From Pseudomonas sp. Au-Pse12 (GTDB lineage Bacteria; Pseudomonadota; Gammaproteobacteria; Pseudomonadales; Pseudomonadaceae): a DNA stretch of 64,000 nt. Positions within the stretch are counted from its first letter, which is position 1. Each line of letters opens with the position of its first letter. The notes under the pieces are model-generated. The model was given only the letters and a program-made list of their open reading frames with translations. It was not told the DNA's origin and searched no databases. The position numbers and the translations under genes were made by a program. This document shows positions 50,295 through 60,065 of this stretch, piece by piece. Where the stretch lies: the NCBI RefSeq assembly GCF_021341665.1, contig NZ_JAJTTH010000002.1, positions 682,001-746,000 on the forward strand. Reading direction: 5' to 3'.

Positions 50295-51920
50295 ATGTTC
50301 AAGAAAGCAGTCCTTCCGTTTTTAGTCAGCGCCGGCTTGCTTGCCAGCGCCCCCTTCGCCCAGGCGGCGACTAACCTGGTGTTCTGCTCTGAAGGGAGCC
50401 CGGCCGGTTTCGACCCTGGCCAGTACACCACCGGAACCGACTTCGACGCCTCAGCCGAAACCCTGTACAACCGCCTCAGCCAGTTTGAACGGGGCGGCAC
50501 CGCCGTCATCCCGGGCCTGGCCACCAGCTGGGACATCTCGGACGACGGTCTGACTTACACCTTCCACCTGCGCGAAGGCGTCAAGTTCCATACCACGCCG
50601 TACTTCACCCCGACCCGCACCTTCAACGCCGATGACGTGCTGTTCACCTTCAACCGCATGATCGACAAGGACATGCCGTTCCGTAAGGCCTACCCCACCG
50701 AATTCCCGTACTTCACCGACATGGGGATGGACACCAACATCACCAAGGTCGAGAAAGTCGACGACAAGACCGTCAAGTTCACCCTCAAGACCGTGGACGC
50801 CGCGTTCATCCAGAACCTGGCCATGAGCTTCGCCTCGATCCAGTCCGCCGAGTACGCCGACAAGCTGCTCAAGGAAGGCAAGGCCAGCGACATCAACCAG
50901 AAGCCGATCGGCACCGGCCCGTTCGTGTTCAAGAGCTACCAGAAAGACTCGAACATCCGCTACACCGGCAACAAGGACTACTGGAAACCTGAAGACGTGA
51001 AGATCGACAACCTGATCTTCGCCATTACCACCGACCCGTCGGTGCGCATTCAGAAGCTGAAGAAGAACGAATGCCAGGTCACCCTGTTCCCGCGTCCGGC
51101 CGACCTCAAGGCGCTCAAGGAAGACAAGACCCTGAAGATGCCTGAACAGGCAGGCTTCAACCTCGGCTACATCGCCTACAACGTGATGCCGGTTCTCAAG
51201 GGCCGCACCGACGCCAACCCGCTGGCCGACCTCAAGGTGCGCCAGGCCCTGGACATGGCGGTGAACAAGCCGCAGATCATCGACTCGGTGTATCAGGGCG
51301 CCGGCCAGCTGGCGGTCAACGCCATGCCGCCGACCCAGTGGTCCTACGACACCACCATCAAGGATGCCAAGTACGACCCTGAGAAAGCCAAGGAGCTGCT
51401 CAAGGAAGCCGGCATCAAGGAAGGCACCCAGATCACCCTGTGGGCCATGCCGGTACAACGCCCGTACAACCCCAACGCCAAGCTGATGGCCGAAATGCTG
51501 CAGTCCGACTGGGCCAAGATCGGCCTGAAAGTGAACATCGTCAGCTACGAGTGGGGCGAGTACATCAAGCGCTCCAAGGGCGGTGAAAACCAGGCGATGA
51601 TCATCGGCTGGAGCGGCGACAATGGTGACCCCGACAACTGGCTGGGCACCCTGTTCGGCTGTGATGCAATGAACGGCAACAACTTCTCGAAATGGTGCGA
51701 CAAGCCTTACGACGCCCTGATCAAGCAAGCCAAGGCCACCTCGGATGTCGCCAAACGCACCGAGCTGTACAAGCAGGCGCAACACATCCTCAAGGACGCT
51801 GTACCGATGACACCGATCGCACACTCGACGGTGTTCCAACCCATGCGCGCCAACGTGCAGGATTTCAAAATCAGCCCATTCGGCTTGAACTCCTTCTATG
51901 GCGTCAGCATCGGCAAATAA
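50295..51920 (+). CDS. dppA1: Peptide ABC transporter binding protein, first copy
   Basis: A 541-residue SBP_bac_5 protein. Signal peptide ends PFAQA before ATNLVF. It shows the DppA pattern VFCSEGSPAGFDPGQYTTGTDFDAS, the family motif ADDVLFTFNRM, the second disulfide Cys in KNECQVTLFPRPAD, and EWGEYIKRSKGGENQ near the C-terminus. It is paralogous to the second copy 300 bases downstream. The start at 50295 has TGAGG upstream. Confidence 0.92.
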   Translation: MFKKAVLPFLVSAGLLASAPFAQAATNLVFCSEGSPAGFDPGQYTTGTDFDASAETLYNRLSQFERGGTAVIPGLATSWDISDDGLTYTFHLREGVKFHTTPYFTPTRTFNADDVLFTFNRMIDKDMPFRKAYPTEFPYFTDMGMDTNITKVEKVDDKTVKFTLKTVDAAFIQNLAMSFASIQSAEYADKLLKEGKASDINQKPIGTGPFVFKSYQKDSNIRYTGNKDYWKPEDVKIDNLIFAITTDPSVRIQKLKKNECQVTLFPRPADLKALKEDKTLKMPEQAGFNLGYIAYNVMPVLKGRTDANPLADLKVRQALDMAVNKPQIIDSVYQGAGQLAVNAMPPTQWSYDTTIKDAKYDPEKAKELLKEAGIKEGTQITLWAMPVQRPYNPNAKLMAEMLQSDWAKIGLKVNIVSYEWGEYIKRSKGGENQAMIIGWSGDNGDPDNWLGTLFGCDAMNGNNFSKWCDKPYDALIKQAKATSDVAKRTELYKQAQHILKDAVPMTPIAHSTVFQPMRANVQDFKISPFGLNSFYGVSIGK

Positions 51921-51927
51921 GGTTCTG

Positions 51928-51960
51928 CAACGGCGACGTCCCTGACGTCGCCGTTGTTTT
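51928..51960 (+). terminator. Rho-independent terminator after dppA1
   Basis: CAACGGCGACGT and ACGTCGCCGTTG form a perfect 12-bp stem around CCCTG, followed by TTTTA. It starts 8 bases after the stop. A new promoter or read-through is needed for the next gene. Confidence 0.92.
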
Positions 51961-52229
51961 ACCGGCCCACACTGGAAGAATCCGCCCGACGTGACGAGAT
52001 ACCGCCCTGACACAGAGCGGTCCGACGAATTCAGAGCTGATTCCTACAGCGTTTTCAGGCACTGCGGATATACGCCCCTGCCCTCGCCCCCTAACGTCGA
52101 GGCAAGGCAAAACCGCGTCTGCCAATGGGCATTTGCTAGCGCCATGGTTTGGCATCAATGACCTGTACAGGCTCCAGGAAGGAGCCATGGTTCATTGATC
52201 TTCACCACAAAAAATGGAGATGGACCGTC
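51961..52229. other. Spacer between binding-protein copies 1 and 2
   Basis: A 269-base gap that should contain a separate promoter for the second binding-protein gene, given the preceding terminator. No clear -35/-10 pair is visible. Confidence 0.5.
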
Positions 52230-53831
52230 ATGCGTCATTCCCTGATTTTCTCGGCCCTGCTGGGCACTGGCCTGCTGGCCGCCAGCGCCATCAGCGGCGC
52301 CGCCGAACGCAGCCTGGTGTTCTGTTCCGAAGGCAGCCCGGCGGGCTTTGACACCGCGCAATACACCACCGCCACCGACAACGACGCCGCCGAGCCGCTG
52401 TACAACCGGCTGGTGGAGTTCGAGAAAGGCGCCACCAACGTGCTGCCCGCACTGGCCAAGAGCTGGGACATTTCCGAAGACGGCCTGACCTACAGCTTTC
52501 ACCTGCGTGAAGGGGTGAAATTCCACAGCACGCCCTACTTCAAGCCAAGCCGCGACCTCAACGCCGACGATGTGCTGTTCACCTTCAACCGCATGCTCGA
52601 CGCCGATCACCCGTTCCGTAAGGCCTACCCGACGGAGTTCCCCTACTTCAACGGCATGAGCCTGAACAAGAACATCGCCAAGGTCGAGAAAACCGGTCCG
52701 CTGACCGTGGTCATGACCCTCAATACCGTGGACGCGGCGTTCATCCAGAACCTGGCCATGAGCTTCGCCGCGATCCTCTCCGCCGAATACGCCGAGCAAC
52801 TGCTCAAGGCCGGCACCCCGAGCCAGATCAACCAGAAACCCATCGGCACCGGGCCGTTCGTGTTCCAGCGTTACCAGAAAGACTCGCAGATCCGCTACGC
52901 CGCCAACCCACACTACTGGGACCCGAGCCGGGTCAAGCTCGACCGGTTGATCTTCGCCATCAACACCGATGCCTCGGTGCGGGTGCAGAAGCTGCGGGCC
53001 GGCGAATGCCAGGTGACCCTGCACCCGCGCCCCGCCGATATCGATGCGCTGAAAAACGACCCGAAACTGCAAGTCATCGAAAAGCCCGGCTTCAACCTGG
53101 GCTACATCGCCTACAACGTGCAGCACAAACCCTTCGACCAGCTCGAGGTGCGCCAGGCGCTGGACATGGCGGTGAACAAACCGAGCATCCTCAACGCCGT
53201 GTACCAGAGCGCCGGGCAACTCGCCGTCAACGCCATGCCGCCGACCCAGTGGTCCTACGACACCACCATCAAGGATGCCCCCTACAACCCGGAAAAGGCC
53301 CGCGAGCTGCTCAAGGCCGCCGGGGTCAAGGAAGGCACGGAAATCACCCTGTGGGCCATGCCCGTGCAACGCCCCTACAACCCCAACGCCAAGCTGATGG
53401 CCGAAATGCTGCAGTCCGACTGGGCGAAGATCGGCCTCAAGGTGAAGATCGTCAGCTACGAATGGGGCGAGTACATCAAGCGCACCAAGAATGGCGAGCA
53501 CGACATCAGCCTGATCGGCTGGACCGGCGACAACGGTGACCCGGACAACTGGCTGGGCACCCTGTACAGCTGCGACGCCATCGGCGGCAACAACTACTCC
53601 ATGTGGTGCAACCCGCAATACGACAAGCTGATCAAGCAGGCCAAGGTCGTCACCGACCGTGAGCAACGCAGCCTGCTGTACCAACAGGCCCAGCAGTTGC
53701 TCAAGCAACAGGTGCCGATCACACCCGTGGCCCACTCGACGATCAACCAGCCATTGAGCGCAAAAGTAGAGGGTTTCAAGGTCAGCCCGTTCGGCCGTAA
53801 CGCCTTCTCGGATGTCAGCCTGGCCCCATAA
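52230..53831 (+). CDS. dppA2: Peptide ABC transporter binding protein, second copy
   Basis: A 533-residue SBP_bac_5 protein with a signal peptide (MRHSLIFSALLGTGLLAASAISGA). It keeps the same disulfide and ligand motifs (CSEGSPAGFDTAQYTTATDND; AGECQVTLHPRPAD). The central-to-late half is nearly identical to copy 1, including a 54-base identical stretch (53226-53279), pointing to recent duplication or gene conversion. It probably delivers di/tripeptides to DppBCDF. Confidence 0.92.
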   Translation: MRHSLIFSALLGTGLLAASAISGAAERSLVFCSEGSPAGFDTAQYTTATDNDAAEPLYNRLVEFEKGATNVLPALAKSWDISEDGLTYSFHLREGVKFHSTPYFKPSRDLNADDVLFTFNRMLDADHPFRKAYPTEFPYFNGMSLNKNIAKVEKTGPLTVVMTLNTVDAAFIQNLAMSFAAILSAEYAEQLLKAGTPSQINQKPIGTGPFVFQRYQKDSQIRYAANPHYWDPSRVKLDRLIFAINTDASVRVQKLRAGECQVTLHPRPADIDALKNDPKLQVIEKPGFNLGYIAYNVQHKPFDQLEVRQALDMAVNKPSILNAVYQSAGQLAVNAMPPTQWSYDTTIKDAPYNPEKARELLKAAGVKEGTEITLWAMPVQRPYNPNAKLMAEMLQSDWAKIGLKVKIVSYEWGEYIKRTKNGEHDISLIGWTGDNGDPDNWLGTLYSCDAIGGNNYSMWCNPQYDKLIKQAKVVTDREQRSLLYQQAQQLLKQQVPITPVAHSTINQPLSAKVEGFKVSPFGRNAFSDVSLAP

Positions 53832-53848
53832 CCGATGAGCCAAAACCC

Positions 53849-53869
53849 TGGGGGCGTTTTTCGCCCCCA
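53849..53869 (+). terminator. Hairpin after dppA2
   Basis: TGGGGGCG and CGCCCCCA form a perfect 8-bp stem around five T, 17 bases after the stop. No U-tract after the stem, so it may be a stability element rather than a full terminator. Confidence 0.6.
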
Positions 53870-53998
53870 CGCAGGCGCTTTGCCTGAATTTGGCGAATCA
53901 GCCTGATGCAAACGTTTGCGATGCCTTGAATGAGTTCCAAAAACCAGCCGGCCCAAAAAAACCGGCATCTAAAAAAAGAAAACAAAGGAGCTTCACCC

Positions 53999-55405
53999 AT
54001 GAAACTGAGCAGCAGCGCATTGTTAGCCTTGGCTATCAGTAGCATCACCGCCACGGCCTATGCGGAGAACGTCAGCCAGGACTTCGTCCCGACTGAACTC
54101 AACAGCACCAAGGCCCAGGCTGAAGCCAAGGGGTTCATCGAAGGACAAAGCCTGTCGGGCACCACGCGCAACTGGTACGCCAACGAGCTGAAACGTCGCA
54201 ATGACCGTTTTTCGTACAACCACAATGGTGTAGATACCTCGACTCCGCGTCGGATCAACTGGGTCCAGGGCACCATCCTCAACTACACCTCGGGTTTCAC
54301 CGAAGGCACCGTGGGCGTCAGCACCGAAGTCGCGGCCTACAACGCTATTGCTCTGGATCGTGACCGCAAGGACATCGCCGGCAAGAACAACCGCACCCTG
54401 ACCCATTCCGACGGTGACGCCGTGGGCCAGTGGAGCAAGCTCGGCCTGGCCAACGTCAAGTTCCGCGTGTCCAACACCACCCTGACCGCCGGCCGGCAGA
54501 ACTTCAGCACGCCGATCGTCGACGTCATCGGCAACCGTGCACTGCCTTCGAGCTTTGAAGGGGTGAGCATCCACAGCGAAGAGTTCAACAACCTGTCGTT
54601 CGATGCCGGCACCTTCGACCGGGTATCGCCACGGACCGAACAGAGCCTGTCGAAATTCCGCTCCGAATACACCAGCAACACCGCCGAGACCGACCGCGTG
54701 AGCATCGTCGGCCTCAACTACCAGCCGCTGAAAAGCCTGAAGACCAGCCTCTACGCCTCCAAGGTGGAAGACTTCTGGAACCAGTACTACTTCGGCGCCA
54801 CCCACGAGCTGGGCGACAGCTCGGTGCTGAGCCTGACCACCGGCCTGAACTACTACAAGACCGTCGACACCGGCAAGAAAGAGATGGGCGAGATCGACAA
54901 CGATACCTACTCCCTGTCCATGGGGTTGACCCACCAGGCCCACAGCCTGACCTTCTCGTACCAGGAAGTCAGCGGCAACGAGTACTTCGACTACCTGCAC
55001 GAAACCAACGGCATCTACCTGGCCAACTCCCTGCTCTCGGACTTCAACGGCCCGAACGAGAAATCCTTCCAGATCGCCTACGGCCTGAACATGGCCGAAT
55101 ACGGCGTGCCCGGCCTCAAGTTCAACGTCTACCAGGCTCGCGGCTGGGGCATCGACGGTACCCACTACACCGGCAGCGCCTACGGCGGCATCAACTCCGA
55201 AGGCAAGCTCTACGGTGTGAGAACCATGGATGGCGAAACCCACTACGAATACGGCATCGGCGCCTCCTACGCCGTGCAGAGCGGGCCACTGAAAGCCACC
55301 GCGATCCGTGCCACCTACACCACGCACCGCGCGAGCAAGAACCAGGCCGACGGCAACATCAACGAGTTCCGCCTGGTTACCACCATCCCGTTCAATATTC
55401 TCTAA
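53999..55405 (+). CDS. opdP: OprD-family porin (OpdP-like)
   Basis: A 468-residue outer-membrane porin. Signal peptide MKLSSSALLALAISSITATAYA; an 18-strand barrel with Tyr/aromatic-rich strands (TLTAGRQNFSTPIVDVIGNRALPSSFEGVSI). OpdP in P. aeruginosa takes up glycine-glutamate and similar dipeptides, and here the gene sits inside the dpp cluster. The start at 53999 has AAAGGAG 11 bases upstream, after a very A-rich leader. Confidence 0.9.
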   Translation: MKLSSSALLALAISSITATAYAENVSQDFVPTELNSTKAQAEAKGFIEGQSLSGTTRNWYANELKRRNDRFSYNHNGVDTSTPRRINWVQGTILNYTSGFTEGTVGVSTEVAAYNAIALDRDRKDIAGKNNRTLTHSDGDAVGQWSKLGLANVKFRVSNTTLTAGRQNFSTPIVDVIGNRALPSSFEGVSIHSEEFNNLSFDAGTFDRVSPRTEQSLSKFRSEYTSNTAETDRVSIVGLNYQPLKSLKTSLYASKVEDFWNQYYFGATHELGDSSVLSLTTGLNYYKTVDTGKKEMGEIDNDTYSLSMGLTHQAHSLTFSYQEVSGNEYFDYLHETNGIYLANSLLSDFNGPNEKSFQIAYGLNMAEYGVPGLKFNVYQARGWGIDGTHYTGSAYGGINSEGKLYGVRTMDGETHYEYGIGASYAVQSGPLKATAIRATYTTHRASKNQADGNINEFRLVTTIPFNIL

Positions 55406-55413
55406 CCCACCAG

Positions 55414-55448
55414 TTGAAGGGCGGATTCATGACGAATCCGCCGTTCAA
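55414..55448 (+). terminator. Hairpin after opdP
   Basis: GGCGGATTC (55420-55428) and GAATCCGCC (55434-55442) form a perfect 9-bp stem, extended by TTGAA/TTCAA outside one G-G mismatch. No U-tract. Confidence 0.55.
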
Positions 55449-55483
55449 GCTAATCTGGTTCAATCGATTGCAGAGGGTTCCTG

Positions 55484-57079
55484 ATGAACATGCTTCCCCT
55501 GAAAGCGGCCATTGGCGCCGCCCTGCTGAGCGCCGCCCTCGGCGCCACAGCCAAACCCTTGGTGGTCTGTACCGAAGCCAGCCCGGAAGGCTTCGATATG
55601 GTCCAGTACACGACTGCAGTCACGGCCGACGCAGTGGCGGAAACCATTTTCAACCGACTGGTGGACTTCAAGCCCGGCACCACTGACATCGAACCGGCAC
55701 TGGCCGAGTCCTGGGACATCAGCCCGGACGGCCTGCAATACACCTTCCACCTGCGCAAGGGCGTCAAGTTCCACAGCACCGACTACTTCACCCCGACCCG
55801 CGACATGAACGCCGACGACGTGCTCTGGAGCTTCCAGCGCCAGCTGGACCCGAAGCACCCCTGGCATGACAAGTCCAGCGTGGGCTTCCCCTACTTCGAA
55901 AGCATGGGTTTCAAGGAACTGCTCAAAAGCGTCGAGAAAACCGACGAGCACACCGTGGTCTTCACCCTGACCCGCCGTGAAGCGCCATTCCTGGCCGACA
56001 TCGCCATGGCCTTCTCATCGATCTTCCCGGCGGAGTACGCCGACAAGCTGCTCAAGGAAGGCAAGACGGCCGACCTCAACAGCAAGCCCATCGGCACCGG
56101 CCCCTTCATCTTCAACCGCTACGCCAAGGACGCCCAGGTACGCTTCAAGGCCAACCCGGACTACTTCCGCGGCAAGCCACCGGCCGACCCGCTGGTGCTG
56201 GCGATCACCATCGACAACAACGTGCGCCTGCAGAAGCTCAAGGCCAACGAGTGCCAGGTTGCCCTGTACCCCAAGCCCGATGACATCCCCAGCATCAAGG
56301 CCGACGCCAACCTCAAGGTCGACGAACTGGCGGCCATGACCACCAGCTACATCGCCATGAACACCACCCGCAAATACATGAGCGACGTGCGGGTACGCAA
56401 AGCCATCAACATCGCCTTCGACAAGGAAGCCTACGTCAACAGCCTCTACGGCAAAGGCAACGCGCTGATTGGCACCGACCCCTATCCGCCGACCCTGCTG
56501 GGCTTCAACAACAGCCTGAAGAATCCGCCCCGGGACCTGGACAAGGCCCGCGCCCTGCTCAAGGACGCCGGGGTGCCGGACGGTACCGTGATCACCCTGT
56601 TCACCCGCAACGGCGGCGGCCCGACCAACCCCAACCCCCTGCTCGGTGCGCAGATGATGCAGGCCGACCTGGCCAAGATCGGCCTCAAGCTTGAGATCCG
56701 CGTCATGGAATGGGGCGAGATGCTCAAGCGTGCGAAAAACGGCGAACACGATATGGTGTCGGCCGGCTGGGCGGGGGACAACGGTGACCCGGACAACTTC
56801 CTGACCCCGAACCTGAGTTGTGACGCGGCGAAAAACGGCGAAAACTACTCCCGCTGGTGCAATAAGGCGTTCCAGGAGCTGATCGACCAGGCCCGCGGAG
56901 ACACTGAACCTGCCACGCGCGCCGCGCTCTATGAAAAGGCCCTGCTAGTGTTCGAACAGGACCAACCGTGGATCCCCATGGCCTATCCGAAAGTGTTCAC
57001 CGCCATGCGCAAGAACGTCGAGGGTTATCACCAGAGCCCCCTGACCACCAACAACTTCGCTACCACCCAAGTGAAGTAA
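55484..57079 (+). CDS. dppA3: Peptide ABC transporter binding protein, third copy
   Basis: A 531-residue SBP_bac_5 protein that is more diverged than copies 1 and 2. Signal peptide MNMLPLKAAIGAALLSAALGATA. It keeps the Cys in VVCTEASPEGFDMVQY and ECQVALYPKPDD, and EWGEMLKRAKNGEHDM near the C-terminus. GAGGG lies 6 bases before the ATG. It sits directly upstream of dppB, suggesting it is the primary binding protein of the transporter. Confidence 0.92.
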   Translation: MNMLPLKAAIGAALLSAALGATAKPLVVCTEASPEGFDMVQYTTAVTADAVAETIFNRLVDFKPGTTDIEPALAESWDISPDGLQYTFHLRKGVKFHSTDYFTPTRDMNADDVLWSFQRQLDPKHPWHDKSSVGFPYFESMGFKELLKSVEKTDEHTVVFTLTRREAPFLADIAMAFSSIFPAEYADKLLKEGKTADLNSKPIGTGPFIFNRYAKDAQVRFKANPDYFRGKPPADPLVLAITIDNNVRLQKLKANECQVALYPKPDDIPSIKADANLKVDELAAMTTSYIAMNTTRKYMSDVRVRKAINIAFDKEAYVNSLYGKGNALIGTDPYPPTLLGFNNSLKNPPRDLDKARALLKDAGVPDGTVITLFTRNGGGPTNPNPLLGAQMMQADLAKIGLKLEIRVMEWGEMLKRAKNGEHDMVSAGWAGDNGDPDNFLTPNLSCDAAKNGENYSRWCNKAFQELIDQARGDTEPATRAALYEKALLVFEQDQPWIPMAYPKVFTAMRKNVEGYHQSPLTTNNFATTQVK

Positions 57080-57088
57080 TAAGAAACG

Positions 57089-57118
57089 CCCGCCGTCCTT
57101 GACCCCAAGGATGGCGGG
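57089..57118 (+). terminator. Hairpin between dppA3 and dppB
   Basis: CCCGCCGTCCTTG and CAAGGATGGCGGG form a 13-bp stem with one G-U pair and a loop of four bases. It starts 10 bases after dppA3 and lacks a U-tract, so it likely protects the binding-protein mRNA and lowers permease expression. Confidence 0.65.
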
Positions 57119-57152
57119 AACGCCTAACCGGCTGATTGAGGTACTTCAGAAG

Positions 57153-58163
57153 ATGTTTAGTTTTATTGCCCGCCGTGTGGGGTTGCTGATTCCCACATTC
57201 TTCGGCATCACCTTGCTGACCTTCGCCTTGATACGCATGATTCCCGGCGACCCCGTGGAAGTCATGATGGGCGAGCGTCGGGTCGACCCTGAGATGCATG
57301 CCCAGGCAATGGAACGCCTTGGATTGAACAAACCGCTGTACGCCCAGTACCTGGACTACATCGGCAAGCTGGCCCAGGGCGACCTGGGCGAGTCCCTGCG
57401 TACCCGCACCAGCGTGTGGAGCGAATTCACCTCGCTGTTCCCCGCGACCCTGGAGCTGTCCATGGCCGCCCTGCTGTTCGCCGGCGTACTCGGCTTGCTG
57501 GCGGGGGTGATCGCCGCCTTGAAGCGAGGGTCGCTGTTCGACCACGGGGTGATGGGCATCTCGCTGGCGGGCTATTCGATGCCGATCTTCTGGTGGGGCC
57601 TGATCCTGATCATGTTCTTCTCGGTAAGCCTGGGCTGGACCCCGGTGTCCGGGCGTATCGACCTGCTCTACGACATCGAGCCGAAAACCGGCTTCATGCT
57701 CATCGACACCCTGCTGGCCGAAGACACCAGCGCCTTCTTCGATGCCCTGCAACACCTGATCCTGCCAGCCATCGTGCTGGGCACCATTCCGCTGGCGGTG
57801 ATCGCCCGGATGACCCGCTCCTCGATGCTCGAAGTGCTGCGCGAGGACTACATCCGCACCGCCAAGGCCAAGGGCCTGTCGCCGGCGCGGGTGGTGTTCG
57901 TCCACGGCCTGCGTAACGCGCTGATTCCGGTACTGACCGTGGTCGGCCTGCAAGTCGGCACGCTGCTGGCCGGTGCGGTCCTGACCGAAACCATCTTCTC
58001 CTGGCCGGGCATCGGCAAGTGGCTGATCGAAGCCATCGGCGCCCGGGACTACCCCGTGGTGCAAAACGGCATCCTGCTGATCGCCTGCCTGGTGATCATG
58101 GTCAACTTCGTGGTGGACATCCTCTACGGCTTTGCCAACCCACGCATCCGTCATCAGCGCTGA
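57153..58163 (+). CDS. dppB: Dipeptide ABC permease DppB
   Basis: A 336-residue permease of the OppB type with six helices (MFSFIARRVGLLIPTFFGITLLTFALIRMIPGDPVEV start). The EAA loop is visible as DYIRTAKAKGLSPARVVFVHGLRNALIPVLTV. The 57153 start is the family start; upstream in-frame starts run into the preceding hairpin. Confidence 0.95.
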   Translation: MFSFIARRVGLLIPTFFGITLLTFALIRMIPGDPVEVMMGERRVDPEMHAQAMERLGLNKPLYAQYLDYIGKLAQGDLGESLRTRTSVWSEFTSLFPATLELSMAALLFAGVLGLLAGVIAALKRGSLFDHGVMGISLAGYSMPIFWWGLILIMFFSVSLGWTPVSGRIDLLYDIEPKTGFMLIDTLLAEDTSAFFDALQHLILPAIVLGTIPLAVIARMTRSSMLEVLREDYIRTAKAKGLSPARVVFVHGLRNALIPVLTVVGLQVGTLLAGAVLTETIFSWPGIGKWLIEAIGARDYPVVQNGILLIACLVIMVNFVVDILYGFANPRIRHQR

Positions 58164-58174
58164 GATCAAGACTA

Positions 58175-59086
58175 ATGAGCACTCCAACTTCCTCAGTAGC
58201 AGTCGATCAAAGCCTGCTCTATCCGTCCGTCTACAAAGAGTTCTGGCAGCACTTCTCCCGCAACAAGGGCGCGGTGGCCGGCTTGCTGTTCATGCTGCTG
58301 ATCGTGTTCTGCGCACTGTTCGCCCCCTGGGTGGCACCGCACAACCCCAGCGAGCAATACCGTGACTTCCTGCTGACCCCGCCGGCCTGGCTCGAAGGCG
58401 GGCAGATGCAGTTCCTGCTGGGCACCGATGAACTGGGCCGCGACCTGCTGTCGCGCCTGATCCAGGGCTCGCGCCTGTCGCTGCTGATCGGCCTGTCGTC
58501 GGTGGTGATGTCGCTGATCCCGGGGATTCTCCTGGGGCTGTTCGCCGGGTTCTTCCCGCGCTTGCTGGGCCCGACCATCATGCGCCTGATGGACATCATG
58601 CTGGCCCTGCCCTCGCTGCTGCTGGCCGTGGCGATTGTCGCCATCCTCGGCCCAGGCCTGATCAACACCGTGATCGCCATTGCCGTGGTGTCCCTGCCGT
58701 CCTACGTGCGCCTGACCCGCGCCGCGGTGATGGGCGAGCTCAACCGCGACTACGTGACCGCTGCGCGCCTGGCCGGTGCCGGCCTGCCGCGCCTGATGTT
58801 CATCACCGTGCTGCCCAACTGCATGGCGCCGCTGATCGTCCAGGCCACCTTGAGCTTCTCCTCGGCGATCCTCGACGCCGCCGCCCTGGGCTTCCTCGGC
58901 CTGGGCGTGCAACCGCCGACGCCGGAGTGGGGCACCATGCTGGCCTCGGCCCGCGACTACATCGAACGCGCCTGGTGGGTGGTGAGCCTGCCGGGCCTGA
59001 CCATTTTGCTCAGCGTGCTGGCAATCAACCTGATGGGCGACGGCCTGCGCGATGCGCTGGACCCGAAACTCAAGAACGCCGCCTGA
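58175..59086 (+). CDS. dppC: Dipeptide ABC permease DppC
   Basis: A 303-residue OppC-type permease with an N-terminal cytoplasmic stretch and six helices. The EAA loop is [59 protein letters not shown] is diagnostic. It starts 11 bases after dppB. Confidence 0.95.
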   Translation: MSTPTSSVAVDQSLLYPSVYKEFWQHFSRNKGAVAGLLFMLLIVFCALFAPWVAPHNPSEQYRDFLLTPPAWLEGGQMQFLLGTDELGRDLLSRLIQGSRLSLLIGLSSVVMSLIPGILLGLFAGFFPRLLGPTIMRLMDIMLALPSLLLAVAIVAILGPGLINTVIAIAVVSLPSYVRLTRAAVMGELNRDYVTAARLAGAGLPRLMFITVLPNCMAPLIVQATLSFSSAILDAAALGFLGLGVQPPTPEWGTMLASARDYIERAWWVVSLPGLTILLSVLAINLMGDGLRDALDPKLKNAA

Positions 59087-59096
59087 GGAGATTCCC

Positions 59097-60065
59097 ATGT
59101 CACTGCTAGAAATCAAGAATCTCAATGTCCGTTTCGGCGACGCCACGGCGGTGCCGGTGGTCGATGGCCTCGACCTCAAGGTCGACAAGGGCGAAGTGCT
59201 GGCCATCGTCGGCGAATCCGGCTCCGGCAAATCGGTGACCATGATGGCCCTGATGGGCCTGATCGAGCACCCCGGCATCGTCACCGCCGATGCCTTGAGC
59301 TTCGACGGCCGCGACATGCTCAAGCTCAGCGCCCGCCAGCGCCGGCAGATCGTCGGCAAGGACCTGGCCATGGTCTTCCAGGACCCGATGACCGCGCTGA
59401 ACCCCAGCTACACCGTGGGCTTCCAGATCGAGGAAGTGCTGCGCCTGCACCTGAAGATGTCCAGCAAGGCCGCACGAAAGCGCGCCATCGAACTGCTGGA
59501 GAAGGTCGAAATCCCCGGTGCTGCCAGCCGCATGGACGCCTACCCGCACCAACTGTCCGGCGGCATGAGCCAGCGGGTGGCGATTGCCATGGCGATTGCC
59601 GGCGAACCCAAGCTGCTGATCGCCGACGAACCCACCACTGCCCTGGACGTGACCATCCAGGCGCAGATCATGGACCTGCTGCTGAACCTGCAAAAGGAGC
59701 AGAACATGGGCCTGGTGCTGATCACCCACGACCTCGCCGTGGTGGCCGAAACCGCCCAGCGGGTGTGCGTGATGTACGCCGGCCAGGCGGTTGAAGTCGG
59801 CCAGGTGCCGCAGCTGTTTGACATCCCCGCGCACCCCTACAGCGAAGCGCTGCTGGCGGCGATCCCCGAGCACAGCCTCGGCGCCACGCGCCTGTCGACC
59901 CTGCCGGGCATCGTCCCCGGGCGCTACGACCGGCCCCAGGGCTGCCTGCTGTCGCCGCGCTGCCCGTACGTGCAAGAGAAGTGCCGTGCGCAGCGCCCCA
60001 GCCTTGATCCGCAAGCCGCCAGCCTGGTGCGCTGCTTCTACCCGCTGAATCAGGAGGTGGCGTAA
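59097..60065 (+). CDS. dppD: Dipeptide ABC ATPase DppD
   Basis: A 322-residue ATPase. Walker A GESGSGKS (39-46), signature [16 protein letters not shown], Walker [13 protein letters not shown], and the C-terminal Opp-type extension with the four Cys that bind an iron-sulfur cluster ([20 protein letters not shown]). The stop overlaps dppF by TAATG. Confidence 0.95.
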   Translation: MSLLEIKNLNVRFGDATAVPVVDGLDLKVDKGEVLAIVGESGSGKSVTMMALMGLIEHPGIVTADALSFDGRDMLKLSARQRRQIVGKDLAMVFQDPMTALNPSYTVGFQIEEVLRLHLKMSSKAARKRAIELLEKVEIPGAASRMDAYPHQLSGGMSQRVAIAMAIAGEPKLLIADEPTTALDVTIQAQIMDLLLNLQKEQNMGLVLITHDLAVVAETAQRVCVMYAGQAVEVGQVPQLFDIPAHPYSEALLAAIPEHSLGATRLSTLPGIVPGRYDRPQGCLLSPRCPYVQEKCRAQRPSLDPQAASLVRCFYPLNQEVA

